Notes: generated from the letters alone by a model not told the origin. A stretch of DNA of 64,000 nucleotides from Pseudomonas sp. ANT_H4 (GCF_008369295.1 NZ_VOBG01000020.1:32291-96290), one strand, 5' to 3'. Counted from the first letter of the stretch, positions 17,327 to 29,600 are shown. Translations and numbers: made by a program.

Positions 17327-18340
17327 ATGTCCAATCTCAATGACTTGTCTGTCCTGCCGCTACCGACAGGGCCCGCCCTGAATGCAGATGAAACCGATAG
17401 CCGGCTGATCCTGACCCTGGAAGGCCAGCCGCTGATCCGTCTGCGACTGGAGCGGGGCGATGCGCTGCATCTTCACCTGCAAATACCGAGTGAGGTGCCT
17501 TCGGTACGTGCCTTGTGGGCAGCGTGTTACTGGCTGTTTGCCAAGGAACCGTTGCGTCAGCGCCTGACCTGGCACCTTGAGCACGCACCCGACGACGCCT
17601 TGTGCAGCGGTTTGCTGGTGGCCACTGAGGCGGCAGGCCAATTCCACTGCGAGCGCACCCTGTTCTGGCAATTGCCGCAACCCTGGCTGGGCCAGCCCTT
17701 CAGTGGCGGCTATGCGCAGCAAATGATCATCAGTGCCGGCAAGCGTCATCCCGCCCGTGCGCCCAAGCCTCGCGGTGAAGTCTATCGACGTTTCGATACG
17801 TGCCTGGGCGCCTGGGTGTCATTGCGTACGGTGGAGATCGACGTTGACCTGACCCGCTTCAATCGCTGGCAGAACAGCACGCGAGTGGCGAATTTCTGGG
17901 AGGAAAGCGGCAGCCTGGAGCAGCACCGAGAGTACCTGGCCAAGCTTGATGCCGACCCTCATACCCTGACGCTGATGGGCTGTTTCGACGATGAGCCGTT
18001 TGCCTATTTCGAGGCCTATTGGGCCAAGGAAGATCGCATTGCGCCGTTCTATGACGTTGCCGATTACGATCGGGGCATTCATATGCTGGTTGGAGAGGAG
18101 CATCACCGTGGGCCGCACAAGGTTGCCAGTTGGTTGTCGGCGCTGGTGCATTACCTGTTTCTTGATGACCCACGCACCCAGCGGGTGGTGGCCGAGCCTC
18201 GCGCCGATAACGCGAAGATGATCAGCCATATGCAGAACCAGTGTTTCCACTGCGAGAAGGAATTCGACTTTCCCCACAAGCGCGCGGCGCTGATGATTCT
18301 GGGGCGTGAGCGGTTTTTTGATCGATGCGGGTTGGTTTGA
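17327..18340 (+). CDS. AlcB/IucB/PvdYII-type siderophore acyltransferase
   Basis: The 337-residue protein has a GNAT domain of the siderophore-acetyltransferase family in its C-terminal half: HPARAPKPRGEVYRRF, then YFEAYWAKEDRIAPFYD, YDRGIHMLVGEE, and LDDPRTQRVVAEPRADN. Relatives acylate N-hydroxylated amines (IucB on N6-hydroxylysine, PvdYII on N5-hydroxyornithine). The N-terminal 130 residues are the family's divergent lobe. A perfect PvdS box upstream ties it to pyoverdine. Best guess: N5-acetyl-hydroxyornithine formation for the peptide chain; another tailoring acylation is possible. Confidence 0.82.
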   Translation: MSNLNDLSVLPLPTGPALNADETDSRLILTLEGQPLIRLRLERGDALHLHLQIPSEVPSVRALWAACYWLFAKEPLRQRLTWHLEHAPDDALCSGLLVATEAAGQFHCERTLFWQLPQPWLGQPFSGGYAQQMIISAGKRHPARAPKPRGEVYRRFDTCLGAWVSLRTVEIDVDLTRFNRWQNSTRVANFWEESGSLEQHREYLAKLDADPHTLTLMGCFDDEPFAYFEAYWAKEDRIAPFYDVADYDRGIHMLVGEEHHRGPHKVASWLSALVHYLFLDDPRTQRVVAEPRADNAKMISHMQNQCFHCEKEFDFPHKRAALMILGRERFFDRCGLV

Positions 18341-18356
18341 GGCGGGGGCTTGCCGT

Positions 18357-18952
18357 GTACATATCCGTTGCTGCGGTAACGGCTACTTAGGGTTACGCCC
18401 TTACGGCGTGTCACTTTCGAAAAGCCGGAATGCCGGCCCAGACGAAAGTAACCAAAGCGCTCCTGCCCTACCTCTCGGCGCAACACCTACGTTCGGCCTC
18501 TGGTTTTATGGGCAGGCAGATCAAGAGCCATCCGTTTTTCTGTAGGAGCGAGCTTGCTCGCGAAGAACCTGAGGGCGCCGCGTTCATCCAGGAAGCCCGT
18601 GTCATCGTTAACGACCATCGCGAGCAAGCTCGCTCCTACATTTTCACCACTCAGGCCGGCTACCAGGCCGCCGTGCTTTTGCTTTTGATCTTAGGCGCCC
18701 CGTTAAACCACGATGGCTGAACGCAGGCATTGATCCGTGGGTAAACCGGCAGGACGCCGGTTTAGCCGCGCTGGGCCAAGGATGGCCCATCGCGGCGGCC
18801 CACGGAGCAATGCCGCAGAGAAGGCATGCCGAGCCACAGCGAGGCACCAAGTGGTGGGGCAAGAGCGCTTTGGTTACTTTGCCGCTTTTGCAAAGTGACA
18901 CGCCGTAAGGGCGTAACCCTAAGCCGCCCCGACCAAAATAACGGATATGCAC
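18357..18952. repeat. Composite non-coding repeat with long terminal inverted repeats (copy 2)
   Basis: Same terminal inverted repeats as the 8659-9267 element (GTACATATCCGTTG..., TTAGGGTTACGCCCTTACGG). Its right half (about 18645-18865) is the reverse complement of the inner part of copy 1, so the two elements are mutually inverted. The right tip is eroded (GACCAAAATAACGGATATGCAC). It fills the space between the acyltransferase stop and the 3' end of pvdS. No coding function; frames across it are spurious. Confidence 0.85.
18541..18640. repeat. REPIN nested in composite repeat copy 2
   Basis: Inverted arms TGTAGGAGCGAGCTTGCTCG and CGAGCAAGCTCGCTCCTACA enclose a spacer with TCGTTAACGA. This is the standard 100-base REPIN form common in the P. 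fluorescens group. Confidence 0.9.
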
Positions 18953-19009
18953 CCAGCCCAGCCGAACCCAAACACATTGAACCGGTTCTTTCAGCACCCC
19001 CAAGGGTTG

Positions 19010-19561
19010 TCAGACCCGCCGCGCAAACGTATCGCTATGAGTGCCCGAAACTTTGCGGCAATGCACCAGCGCATCGCGAATCATAAAGTTCACCAGCGTC
19101 GGCGAAACCCCCAGTTCCTTGGCGATGTCTTTTTGCGGCACCCCGTGCAGGCGGTACATCTCGAACGCGTAGCGAGTGCGCTTGGGCAGTTCGGTCAATG
19201 CGTCGGCGATGTTTTCCAGGGTGGAGAAATTGATGTGGGAGGTTTCCGGTGAAGCGCCGTGAATCACCACATTCAAACCTTCCTCTTCAGGCCCGGAGTA
19301 TTTCAGTTCCAGGGCCTGTTTACGGTAGTGGTCGATGGCCAGGTTGCGCACGATCTGGAACAGGTAACTGAGTTGAGCCTTGAACGAAGAAGTGATCTGT
19401 GGCGCTGATTGCAGCCTGAAGTAGGCGTCTTGCACCACGTCTTCAGCACGGGAGCGGCAGCCGGTGATACGTGCTGCGATCTTGACCAGAATCAGCCGGT
19501 TGTCGACAAAGGCCTGGAGTAGCGGTGAGTCGCACCTGCTTGTGGATACTTGTTCCGTCAT
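19010..19561 (-). CDS. pvdS: Iron-starvation ECF sigma factor PvdS
   Basis: From the ATG at 19561, which has an AAGG site upstream, the protein is 183 residues and matches PvdS along its length: region 2 (ARITGCRSRAEDVVQDAYFR, IVRNLAIDHYRKQ) and region 4 (LPKRTRYAFEMYRLHGV, KDIAKELGVSPTLVN). A GTG at 19570 is rejected because it overlaps the ribosome binding site. PvdS directs RNA polymerase to IS-box promoters of pyoverdine genes and is restrained by the anti-sigma FpvR when receptor signalling is off. A Fur box lies upstream, and pvdG-pvdL is divergent. Confidence 0.96.
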   Translation of the reverse strand: MTEQVSTSRCDSPLLQAFVDNRLILVKIAARITGCRSRAEDVVQDAYFRLQSAPQITSSFKAQLSYLFQIVRNLAIDHYRKQALELKYSGPEEEGLNVVIHGASPETSHINFSTLENIADALTELPKRTRYAFEMYRLHGVPQKDIAKELGVSPTLVNFMIRDALVHCRKVSGTHSDTFARRV

Positions 19562-19639
19562 GGAAATCACCTTGCTGCAAATAAGGTTAGTGGAGGGCGT
19601 CCGTGCTGAGTCCTCCTACACATCGGGCAACAAATTATG

Positions 19640-19658
19640 CTTAATGATAATGATTGTC
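19640..19658. promoter_or_regulatory. Fur box upstream of pvdS
   Basis: CTTAATGATAATGATTGTC matches the 19-base Fur consensus at 15 positions. It lies about 80 bases before the pvdS start, where Fur-Fe2+ would repress pvdS when iron is sufficient. Confidence 0.82.
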
Positions 19659-19730
19659 AAATGAGAAGACGAACTAATCCTGTGCCTTGTTGTGAGGTGT
19701 GAACCGCGTCTCGCTTGCCCCCCCGAGGAC

Positions 19731-19754
19731 TAATTATTTGCAGGCGCCATCCGT
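19731..19754 (+). promoter_or_regulatory. Probable PvdS promoter (variant IS box) of pvdG-pvdL
   Basis: TAATT at 19731-19735 and CGT at 19752-19754 are 16 bases apart, one mismatch from TAAAT-N16-CGT. It is about 110 bases before pvdG and fits PvdS control of the chromophore genes. Confidence 0.68.
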
Positions 19755-19864
19755 TCTCATGGGTGACAGGCCAGTTAACAAACCGGCCAAGGATTAGCAC
19801 CCGCAGGAGGACAAAATGGGTTCGTGTCTTGAGAACAGCGTGTTCCAGGTAGGGGTGGTCTGAA

Positions 19865-20623
19865 ATGAGCACGCCGAGTCGATTGCGCCTGTTTTGCCTG
19901 CCTTATTCAGGCGCCAGCGCCATGGTCTACAGCCGCTGGCGCAGAGCATTGCCGGATTGGTTGCAGGTTTGTCCGCTGGAACTACCGGGTCGCGGCATGC
20001 GCATGGATGAGCCGTTGCAACGCGACATCAAGGCCCTGGCCGCGCAACTGGCCGATGAAATCAGCACCGAACTCGATGGCCCCTACGCCTTGTTTGGTCA
20101 CAGCCTCGGCGGCCTGCTGGCGTTCGAGTTGGCCCATGCCCTGCGCATGCGTGGGTTGCCACAGCCGCTGGCGCTGTTTGCGTCCGGTACTGCTGGCCCG
20201 GCCCATCGCGATGTCAGCGAATACGCCGTCGAGAAAACCGACGAAGAACTGATCGCTCGCTTGCGTGAACTCAAGGGCACGGCAGAAGACGTCCTCGCCA
20301 ACCACGAGCTGATGCAGTTGATGCTGCCGATCCTGCGGGCCGACTTTCTCCTCTGTGGCAGTTTCCAGTACGGCGAGCGCGAGCCGTTGTTGATGCCGAT
20401 CCATGTGTTTGGCGGCAAACAGGACAGCGTGCGTGCCGAGCAACTGCTGGACTGGCAGGAAGACACCTCCACCGGTTTCTCCCTGGACATGTTCGACGGC
20501 CATCACTTCTTCCTCGTGCAGCAGCAAGACAGCGTGTTGCGCTGCCTCAGGCGTTATGCCGACGAACACTTGGCCCGCTGGCGCAATGGCGCGGTGCGGC
20601 ATTTGGCCCAGGCGACCGGCTGA
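19865..20623 (+). CDS. pvdG: Type II thioesterase PvdG
   Basis: The 252-residue alpha/beta hydrolase shows the thioesterase-II pattern: LFCLPYSGASAMVYSRW, nucleophile Ser80 in GHSLGG, and a late GHHFFL with the catalytic His. Such enzymes clear mis-primed acyl groups from carrier domains of NRPSs. It lies 69 bases before pvdL and is very probably co-transcribed with it, as in P. aeruginosa. Confidence 0.92.
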   Translation: MSTPSRLRLFCLPYSGASAMVYSRWRRALPDWLQVCPLELPGRGMRMDEPLQRDIKALAAQLADEISTELDGPYALFGHSLGGLLAFELAHALRMRGLPQPLALFASGTAGPAHRDVSEYAVEKTDEELIARLRELKGTAEDVLANHELMQLMLPILRADFLLCGSFQYGEREPLLMPIHVFGGKQDSVRAEQLLDWQEDTSTGFSLDMFDGHHFFLVQQQDSVLRCLRRYADEHLARWRNGAVRHLAQATG

Positions 20624-20692
20624 AAAAGCCATTGCCTCCCTGGCCACACATTCCCTCGATTTCCCCGTAAGCCGATTTCAGGCAGGAACCCC

Positions 20693-23600
20693 ATGATGGA
20701 CGCCTTCGAACTTCCTCGTACCCTGGTCCAGTCCCTCCAGCATCGTGCCGCGCAGACCCCGGATCAACTGGCCCTGCGTTTTCTGGCCGAGTCCGCCGAG
20801 CAAAACGTCGTCCTCAGTTACCGCGACCTGGACCTGCGTGCCCGCACCATCGCCGCAGCCTTGCAGGCCACGGCGTGCCAGGGCGACCGTGCGGTGCTGT
20901 TGTTTCCCAGCGGTGCGGATTATGTCGCGGCGTTTTTCGGCTGCCTGTACGCCGGGGTGATCGCGGTGCCGGCCTATCCGCCGGAGTCCACCCGTGGTCA
21001 TCACCAGGAGCGGCTGCTGTCGATCATCGCTGACGCTGAGCCACGGTTGTTGCTGACCACCACGGGCCTGCGCGATTCGCTGGCGCAGATAAATGCAGCA
21101 CCGCCGTTGCTGTGTGTCGATGATTTGGATAGCGGGATCGCTGACCACTGGATCGCCCCGAACCTGGCAGGCGATGACATCGCCTTCCTGCAATACACCT
21201 CCGGCTCCACGGCGCTGCCCAAGGGCGTGCAAGTCACCCATGGCAACCTGATGGCCAACGAACTGCTGATTCGTCGCGGTTTTGGCATTGATCTCAATCC
21301 CGACGATGTGATCGTCAGTTGGCTGCCGCTGTACCACGACATGGGCCTGATTGGCGGCCTGCTGCAACCGATCTTCAGCGGTGTGCCTTGCGTGTTGATG
21401 TCGCCGGCCTACTTCCTCGGCCGGCCCTTGCGCTGGCTGGAAGCGATCAGCGAGTACGGCGGCACTATCAGTGGCGGGCCGGACTTTGCCTACCGCTTGT
21501 GCAGCGAGCGGGTCAGCGATTCGGCCCTGGAACGCCTGGACTTGAGCAAATGGCGTGTGGCCTATTCCGGCTCCGAGCCGATCCGCCTGGACACTCTGGA
21601 ACGTTTCGCCGAGAAGTTCGCGCCCTGCGGTTTTACCCCGAATAATTTCTTCGCTTCCTATGGCCTGGCCGAAGCGACTCTGTTTGTCGCTGGCAGCACT
21701 CGCGGCCAAGGCATCCCGGCCTTGCGCCTGGACGAACAGGCGTTGGCCGCCAACCGAGCCGAGCCGGGGCCTGGCTGCGCGATCATGAGTTGCGGCACCA
21801 GCCAGCCCGAACACGCGGTGCTGATTGCCGACCCGCATACCCTGGCGGAGCTGGCCGACAATGCCGTCGGCGAAATCTGGGCCGCTGGCCCGAGCATTGC
21901 CCACGGCTACTGGCGCAACCCCGAGGCCACCGCCGAGACCTTCGTCCAGCACGCCGGCCGCACCTGGCTGCGTACCGGCGACCTGGGCTTTATCCGCGAT
22001 GGCGAGGTGTTCATCACCGGTCGCTTGAAAGACCTGCTGATCGTGCGTGGCCACAACCTCTATCCCCAGGACATTGAACAAACCATCGAGCGCGAAGTGG
22101 AAGTGGTGCGCAAGGGCCGGGTCGCCGCTTTTGCGGTCAATGACCAGGGCCTGGAAGGCATCGGCATTGCCGCCGAAATCAGCCGTAGCGTGCAAAAAAT
22201 CCTGGCGCCTGAAGCGCTGATCAAGGTCATCCGCCAAGCCGTGGCCGAGGCCTATCAGCAAGCGCCGTGCGTAGTGGTATTGCTCAACCCCGGCGCGTTG
22301 CCGAAAACCTCCAGCGGCAAAGTCCAGCGGTCCGCCTGCCGTAATCGTCTGGCCGATGGCAGCCTCGACAGCTACGCGCAGTTCCCGCAGTTGCACGCGC
22401 AAACAAGCGATAGCGCCCGCCTGGAATCCGAGTTGCAAGGCCGCATTGCCGCCATCTGGTGCGAACAGTTACAGGTGGCTCAGGTTGGCGCCGACGATCA
22501 CTTCTTCCTGCTGGGCGGCAACTCCATCAGCGCCACCCAGGTGGTTGCCCGCCTGCGGGAAAGCCTGGGCCTGGAATTGAACCTGCGCCTGCTGTTCGAA
22601 GCGCCGACTCTCGCCACCTTCGCTGCCAGTGTTGCGCTGTTACAACAGGACGGCGGCGTGGCCCAAGGCTCGATCCATGCGTTGTCGCGCCAGGACGACC
22701 TGCCGCAATCTCTTGCGCAAAACCGCCTGTGGATCACCTGGCAACTGGACCCGCAGAGCAGCGCCTATACGATTCCCGGCGGCTTGCGCTTGCGCGGGGC
22801 GTTGGATGAAGACGCGGTACGCGCCAGCTTTCAGCAGTTGATCCAGCGCCACGAAGCCCTGCGCACGCGCTTCTTTGAACGTGACGGCCAGGCGTTCCAA
22901 CGGGTCGACGCCACCACGGCTTTCGAGCTGCAAGTCATCGACCTCAGCGACCTGCCTGCCTTTGAGCGCGAAGCCCGCGCCCAGCAAATCCGCGAAGACG
23001 AAGCCCGTACCCAGTTCGATCTGGAGAAAGGTCCGCTGCTGTGGGTGACCTTGGTGCGCCTCGACGATGAAGACCACCAACTGCTGGTGACGATGCACCA
23101 CATCATCGCTGACGGCTGGTCGCTCAACGTGCTGATCGACGAATTCTCACGCCTGTATGCTGCCGCGTCTCAGGGGCAAACCATCGAACTTCCGGTCCTG
23201 GCCTTGCAGTACGCCGACTACGGTAGCTGGCAGCGCCAATGGCTGGTCGAGGGCGAAGGTCAGCGGCAGTTGGCCTATTGGAAGGAACAGTTGGGCGACG
23301 AGCACCCGACCTTGAGCCTGGCCACAGATCATCCGCGCTCGGCCCAACAGCATCGCAGCGCATCACGCCACAGTGTGCGGTTGGGCGCGAGCCTGGGCGA
23401 AGCTATTCGCCAGACCGCCCAGGCCCATGAATCCACGCCGTTCATGCTGTTGCTGGCGGCATTCCAGAGCCTGCTGCACCGCTACAGCGGCCAGCGCGAC
23501 ATCCGCATCGGCGTGCCCAACGCCAACCGTGGGCGCCAGGAAACCCAAGGCCTGATCGGCTTCTTTATCAACACCCTTGTGCTGCGCGCCGAGCTGGACG

Positions 23601-26600
23601 CGCGTCTGCCGTTCAGCGAGCTGCTGGCGGCAACCCGTCATGCCGCCCTGGGCGCCCAGGCGCATCAGGAGCTGCCGTTCGAGCAACTGCTGGAAGTGTT
23701 CCCGCAAGCCCGCGAACAAGGTCTGTTCCAGGTCATGTTCAACCACCAGCAACGCGACCTCAGTGCCTTGCGCCGTTTACCTGGCCTGCTCGCCGAGGAA
23801 CTGCCGTGGCACAGCCGCGAAGCCAAGTTCGACCTGCAACTGCACAGCGAAGAAGACCGCAACGGGCGCTTGAGCCTGTCCTTCGACTACGCCGATGAAC
23901 TGTTCGATAGCGCCACGATCCAGCGGCTGGCCGAACACTTCGTCAGCTTGCTGCAAGCGGTGTGCGAACAACCGCAACAGGCCATTGGTGACCTGACATT
24001 ACTCAATGCCGACGAGCACGCGCAGCAACGCCAATGGAGTGAGGCGCCGTGCCTGCCGGCGCAACGCCTGCTGCCGGAGCAACTCAACCAACACACTTCG
24101 GAGCGCACCGCGCTGGTGTGGCAGGACGCCAGCCTGACCTTTGCCCAGTTGCACACCCAGGCCAACCGCCTCGCCCATTACCTGCGCGACAAAGGCGTCG
24201 GCCCCGACGTGTGTGTGGCGATTGCCGCCGAGCGCTCGCCGCAACTGCTGATCGGCCTGCTGGCGATCCTCAAGGCCGGCGGCGCCTACGTGCCGCTGGA
24301 CCCGGATTACCCGGCCGAGCGCCTGGCGTACATGCTCAAGGACAGCGGCGTGCAACTGCTGCTCACGCAAACCCACTTGCTGGAACAACTGCCTGTGGCC
24401 GAGGGCGTCTGCGTCATCGCCATGGACAGCCTCAAGCTCGACAGCTGGCCGAGTCACGCGCCTGGCCTGCACCTCAATGGCGACAACCTCGCCTACGTGA
24501 TCTACACCTCCGGCTCCACCGGCCAGCCCAAGGGCGTGGGCAACACCCATGCTGCCCTGGCCGAGCGTTTGCAGTGGATGCAGGCCACGTATCAACTCGA
24601 CGAAACCGATGTACTGATGCAAAAGGCGCCCATCAGTTTCGACGTCTCGGTGTGGGAGTGTTTCTGGCCGTTGATCACCGGCTGCCGCCTGGTACTGGCC
24701 GGCCCCGGCGAGCATCGTGATCCTCATCGCATCGCGCAGTTGGTGCAGGAGCATGGCGTGACCACGCTGCACTTCGTGCCGCCGCTGTTGCAGCTGTTTG
24801 TCGATGAGCCGCAGGCGGGCGAATGCACCAGCTTGCGTCGGCTGTTCTCCGGTGGCGAAGCCTTGCCCGCGCAGCTGCGCAATCGGGTGTTGGCGCAATT
24901 GCCGGCGGTGCAACTGCATAACCGTTATGGCCCGACCGAAACTGCGATCAACGTCACCCACTGGCACTGCCGCGCCGAAGATGGTGAGCGTTCGCCGATT
25001 GGTCGGCCATTGGGCAACGTGATTTGCCGGGTGCTGGATGACCAGCTCAATTCGCTGCCGGTGGGTGTGCCGGGTGAGTTGTGCATCGGCGGAGTGGGTC
25101 TGGCCCGTGGTTATCTCGGCCGTGCCGGGCTGACGGCGGAACGCTTTGTCGCCGACCCGTTGGGAGAGGAGGGCGCACGCCTGTACCGCACCGGTGACCG
25201 TGTGCGCTGGAGCACCGACGGCGTGCTGGAATACCTCGGTCGTTTGGATCATCAGGTCAAGCTGCGCGGTTTTCGCGTTGAACCGGAGGAAGTCGAGGCC
25301 CGCCTGCTGGCCCTGGGCGGCATCGCCCAGGCCGTGGTGTTGGTGCGGGAAACGGCTGCCGGTGCGCAGTTGATCGGCTACTACATGGCCAGCCAACCGC
25401 TGGATGAACAGGACGTGAAGGCAGCCTTGGCTGCCGAGTTGCCGGAATATATGGTCCCGGCGCAACTGATGCGCCTGGACGCCATGCCCCTAAGCCCCAG
25501 CGGTAAAGTCGACCGCCGTGCGTTGCCGCAACCCGTCTGGCAAGTGCGTGAGCACGTCGAGCCGCAAACACCGTTGGAACAGCAAATCGCCGCCATCTGG
25601 CGCGAAGTGCTGGGCCTGCCGCGTATCGGCCTGCTGGATGATTTCTTCGCATTGGGCGGCCATTCGCTGCTGGCCACGCAGATCATCTCCCGCACCCGCC
25701 AGGCCTGCGACGTCGAGCTGCCGTTGCGCACCTTGTTCGAAGCCAGTGAGCTGGGCGATTTCGCCGAACAAGTACGTTTGATCCAGGCCTCGGGGCAACG
25801 CAATCAACAGACAGCGATCACCAAAGTCGACCGCAGCCAGCCGGTACCGTTGTCCTATTCCCAGCAGCGCATGTGGTTCCTCTGGCAGATGGAGCCGGAC
25901 AGCCCGGCCTACAACGTCGGCGGTATGGCGCGGCTGTGCGGGGTGCTGGATGTCGGGCGCTTCGAGGCAGCCTTGCAGGCCTTGATCATGCGTCACGAAA
26001 CTCTGCGTACCACCTTTCCGAGCATCAATGGCGTGGCGCAGCAGAAAGTCGCGGCGCAAACCGACGTGCGCATGGACTGGCAGGATTTTTCCGTGCTGGA
26101 TGAGCAAACCCGTCAGCAACGCTTGCAGCAATTGGCCGACGGCGAAGCCCACACGCCGTTCGATCTGGAAACCGGTCCGCTACTGCGCGCCTGTTTGGTC
26201 AAGGCCGGCGAGCAGGAACACTACCTGGTGCTGACCCTGCACCATATCGTCACCGAAGGCTGGGCCATGGACATCTTTGCCCGTGAACTCAGTGCGCTTT
26301 ATGAAGCCTTTATCGACGAGCGCGAATCACCCCTGGAACCGCTGCCGGTGCAGTACCTGGATTACAGTGTGTGGCAGCGCCAGTGGCTGGAGTCCGGCGA
26401 GCGCCAACACCAGCTGGATTACTGGACCGCGCAATTGGGCACTGAACATCCGCTGTTGGAGCTGCCCAGCGACCGACCACGGCCGCCAGTGCAAAGTCAT
26501 CAAGGCGAGCTGTACCGTTTCGACCTCAGTGATGACCTTGCCGCCCGCGTGCGCAGTTTCAACGCCGAGCGTGGCCTGACCCTGTTCATGACCATGACCG

Positions 26601-29600
26601 CCACCCTCGCCGTGTTGCTCTACCGCTACAGTGGCCAGACCGACCTGCGCATTGGCGCGCCGGTGGCCAACCGCATTCGTCCGGAAAGTGAAGGCCTGAT
26701 CGGTGCGTTCCTCAACACTCAGGTGCTGCGTTGCCAACTCAATGGGCAGATGCGCGTCGGCGAGCTGTTCGAGCAAGTGCGCCACACTGTGATCGAAGGG
26801 CAATCCCACCAGGACTTGCCGTTCGACCATCTGGTGGAAGCCCTGCAACCTCCCCGCAGTGCGGCGTACAACCCGCTGTTCCAGGTGATGTGCAACGTGC
26901 AGCGCTGGGAGTTCCAGCAAAGTCGCCAACTGGCCGCAATGACCGTCGAGTACCTGGCCAACGACGCCCGCGCCACCAAGTTCGACCTCAACCTGGAAGT
27001 CACCGACCTCGACCATCGCCTGGGTTGCTGCCTGACCTACAGCACCGACCTGTTCGACGAGCCGCGCATTGCGCGCATGGCCGAGCATTGGCGTAACTTG
27101 CTGGAAGCCTTGATTGCCGCTCCTCAGCAGCGCCTGAGTGAGTTGGCGCTGCTGCAAGCCGATGAGCAACGCGCCTTGCAAGACAGCCTTGGTATTGAAG
27201 CCGGTGAACATCGCCTTGATCAATGCATTCACCATCTGTTCAGCGCACAGGCCCTGGCCCGCGGCGATGCGCCAGCGCTGACCTTTGCCGAGCAGACCTT
27301 GAGCTACGCCGAGTTGGACGGCCGCGCCAATCGCCTGGCCTGGATGCTTCGCGAGCGCGGTGTCGGCCCGCAGGTGCGGGTTGGCCTGGCGCTGCCGCGT
27401 TCCCTGGAAATGGTCATCGGCCTGCTGGCGATCCTCAAGGCCGGCGGCGCCTATGTGCCTCTGGACCCGGAATACCCGCTGGACCGCCTGCACTACATGA
27501 TCGAAGACAGCGGCATTGGCTTGTTGCTCAGTGATGCGCCGATGTTCGAAGCGCTAGGCGACCTGCCCGCCAGCGTCAGCCGCTGGTGCCTGGAAGATGA
27601 CCTGCCGCAATTGGCCAATTACCCCGCCAGCGAATTGCCGTCCATCAGCCTTGCGCAACATCAGGCCTACTTGATCTACACCTCCGGCTCCACTGGTAAA
27701 CCCAAGGGCGTGGTGGTGTCCCACGGTGAAATCGCCATGCATTGCCAGGCGGTTATCCAGCGTTTTGGCATGCGTGCGGATGACTGTGAACTGCACTTCT
27801 ATTCCATCAACTTTGACGCCGCGACTGAGCGCCTGTTAGTGCCGTTACTCAGCGGGGCGCAGGTGGTGTTGCGCGCCCAGGGCCAGTGGGATGCCGAAGA
27901 AATCTGCGGGCTGATTCGCCAACATCGCATCAATATCCTTGGTTTTACTCCCAGCTACGGCAGCCAGTTGGCGCAATGGCTGGCCACGCAGAACCAGACG
28001 TTGCCGGTGCGCATGTGCATCACCGGCGGCGAAGCGCTGACCGGCGAGCACCTGCAACGCATCCGCGCTGCGTTCCAGCCGGCGCTGTTTTTCAACGCCT
28101 ATGGTCCGACTGAAACGGTGGTCATGCCGTTGGCCTGCCTCGCCCCGGAGCATCTGGAAGAGGGCGCTGGCAGCGTGCCGATCGGCAGCATTATCGGTGC
28201 GCGTGTAGCCTATATTTTTGACGCCGATCTGGCGTTGGTTCCCCAGGGCGCTACCGGCGAGTTGTACATCGGCGGTGCTGGTCTGGCACAGGGTTATCAC
28301 CAGCGTGCGGGCATGACAGCCGAGCGCTTTGTCGCTGATCCGTTTGCCAGTGGTGGACGTCTTTACCGCACCGGCGACCTGGTGCGCCAACGCGCCGATG
28401 GCCTGGTGGAGTATCTGGGGCGTATCGACCATCAAGTGAAGATTCGAGGTTTTCGTATCGAGCTGGGGGAAATCGAAAGCCGTCTGCTGGAACACCCAGC
28501 GGTGCGTGAAACCGTGGTGCTGGCCCTGGAGTCCCCAAGCGGCAAACACCTTGTGGCCTATCTGGTCAGTGATGAGGCGGATCACAGCGCCTTGCGCGAA
28601 TCCCTCAAGGCTCATCTCAAGGCGCAACTGCCCGACTACATGGTGCCGACGCACCTGATGGTGCTGGACAGCATGCCACTGACCGCCAACGGCAAACTCG
28701 ACCGCCGCGCCTTGCCGCAGCCGGACTCGCAGGCCAATCGTCAACACTACGTGGCGCCGAGCAACGAGCTTGAGCTGACCCTGGCGGCGATCTGGTGCGC
28801 GGTGCTCAACGTGCAGCAGGTTGGGCTGCACGACAACTTCTTCGAGCTGGGCGGGGACTCGATCCTGTCGATCCAGGTAGTGAGCCGGGCGCGTCAGGCG
28901 GGGATTCATTTCAGCCCTCGCGATTTGTTCCAGCACCAGACCGTGCAGACCCTGGCAGCCGTCGCTACCCGATGCGAGCAGATCAGCGCCGAGCAAGGCG
29001 TGTTGACCGGCGCCTCTGGCTTGACGCCGATCCAGCATTGGTTTTTCGATACCGAGATCCCGGCCCGCCATCACTGGAACCAGGCGTTGCTGCTGGCGCC
29101 GGTGCAGGCCCTCGACCCCCATCGCCTGGAACAGGCGCTGCTGGCGGTGCTGGAACATCACGATGCCCTGCGCCTGAGCTTCACCCGGCGCGATGCTCAG
29201 TGGCACGCCGAACACTTGGCGGTGCCGGAAGGCGGCGTGCTGTGGCTGGCTCAAGTGCCGGGCATGGAACAGTGCGCTGTGCTGTTCGCCGACGCCCAGC
29301 GCAGCCTTGACCTGGAGCACGGCCCGCTGATACGCGCCTTGTTGGTGGATGGACCGCTGGGCCAGCAACGCCTGCTGATCGCGATCCATCACCTGGTCGT
29401 GGATGGCGTGTCCTGGCGGGTGTTGCTGGAAGATCTGCAAAACGTCTATCGCCAACTGAGCGACGGCCGGTCCGTCAGCCTGCCGGCCAAGACCAGTGCG
29501 CTGCGCGACTGGGCGGCCCGTTTGCAGGCCTACGCCAGCAGCGAATCCCTGCGCGAAGAGTTGAACCTATGGCAGGAGCAGTTGGCCGGGCCGGCCGTTG

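Noticed and set aside
20678..22438. Long minus-strand open frame (586 residues) opposite pvdL, and similar ones at 23999-25465, 27845-29455 and 29954-31957
   Set aside because: They mirror GC-rich codon use of pvdL, have no domain features and no ribosome binding sites; they are shadows of the NRPS frame.
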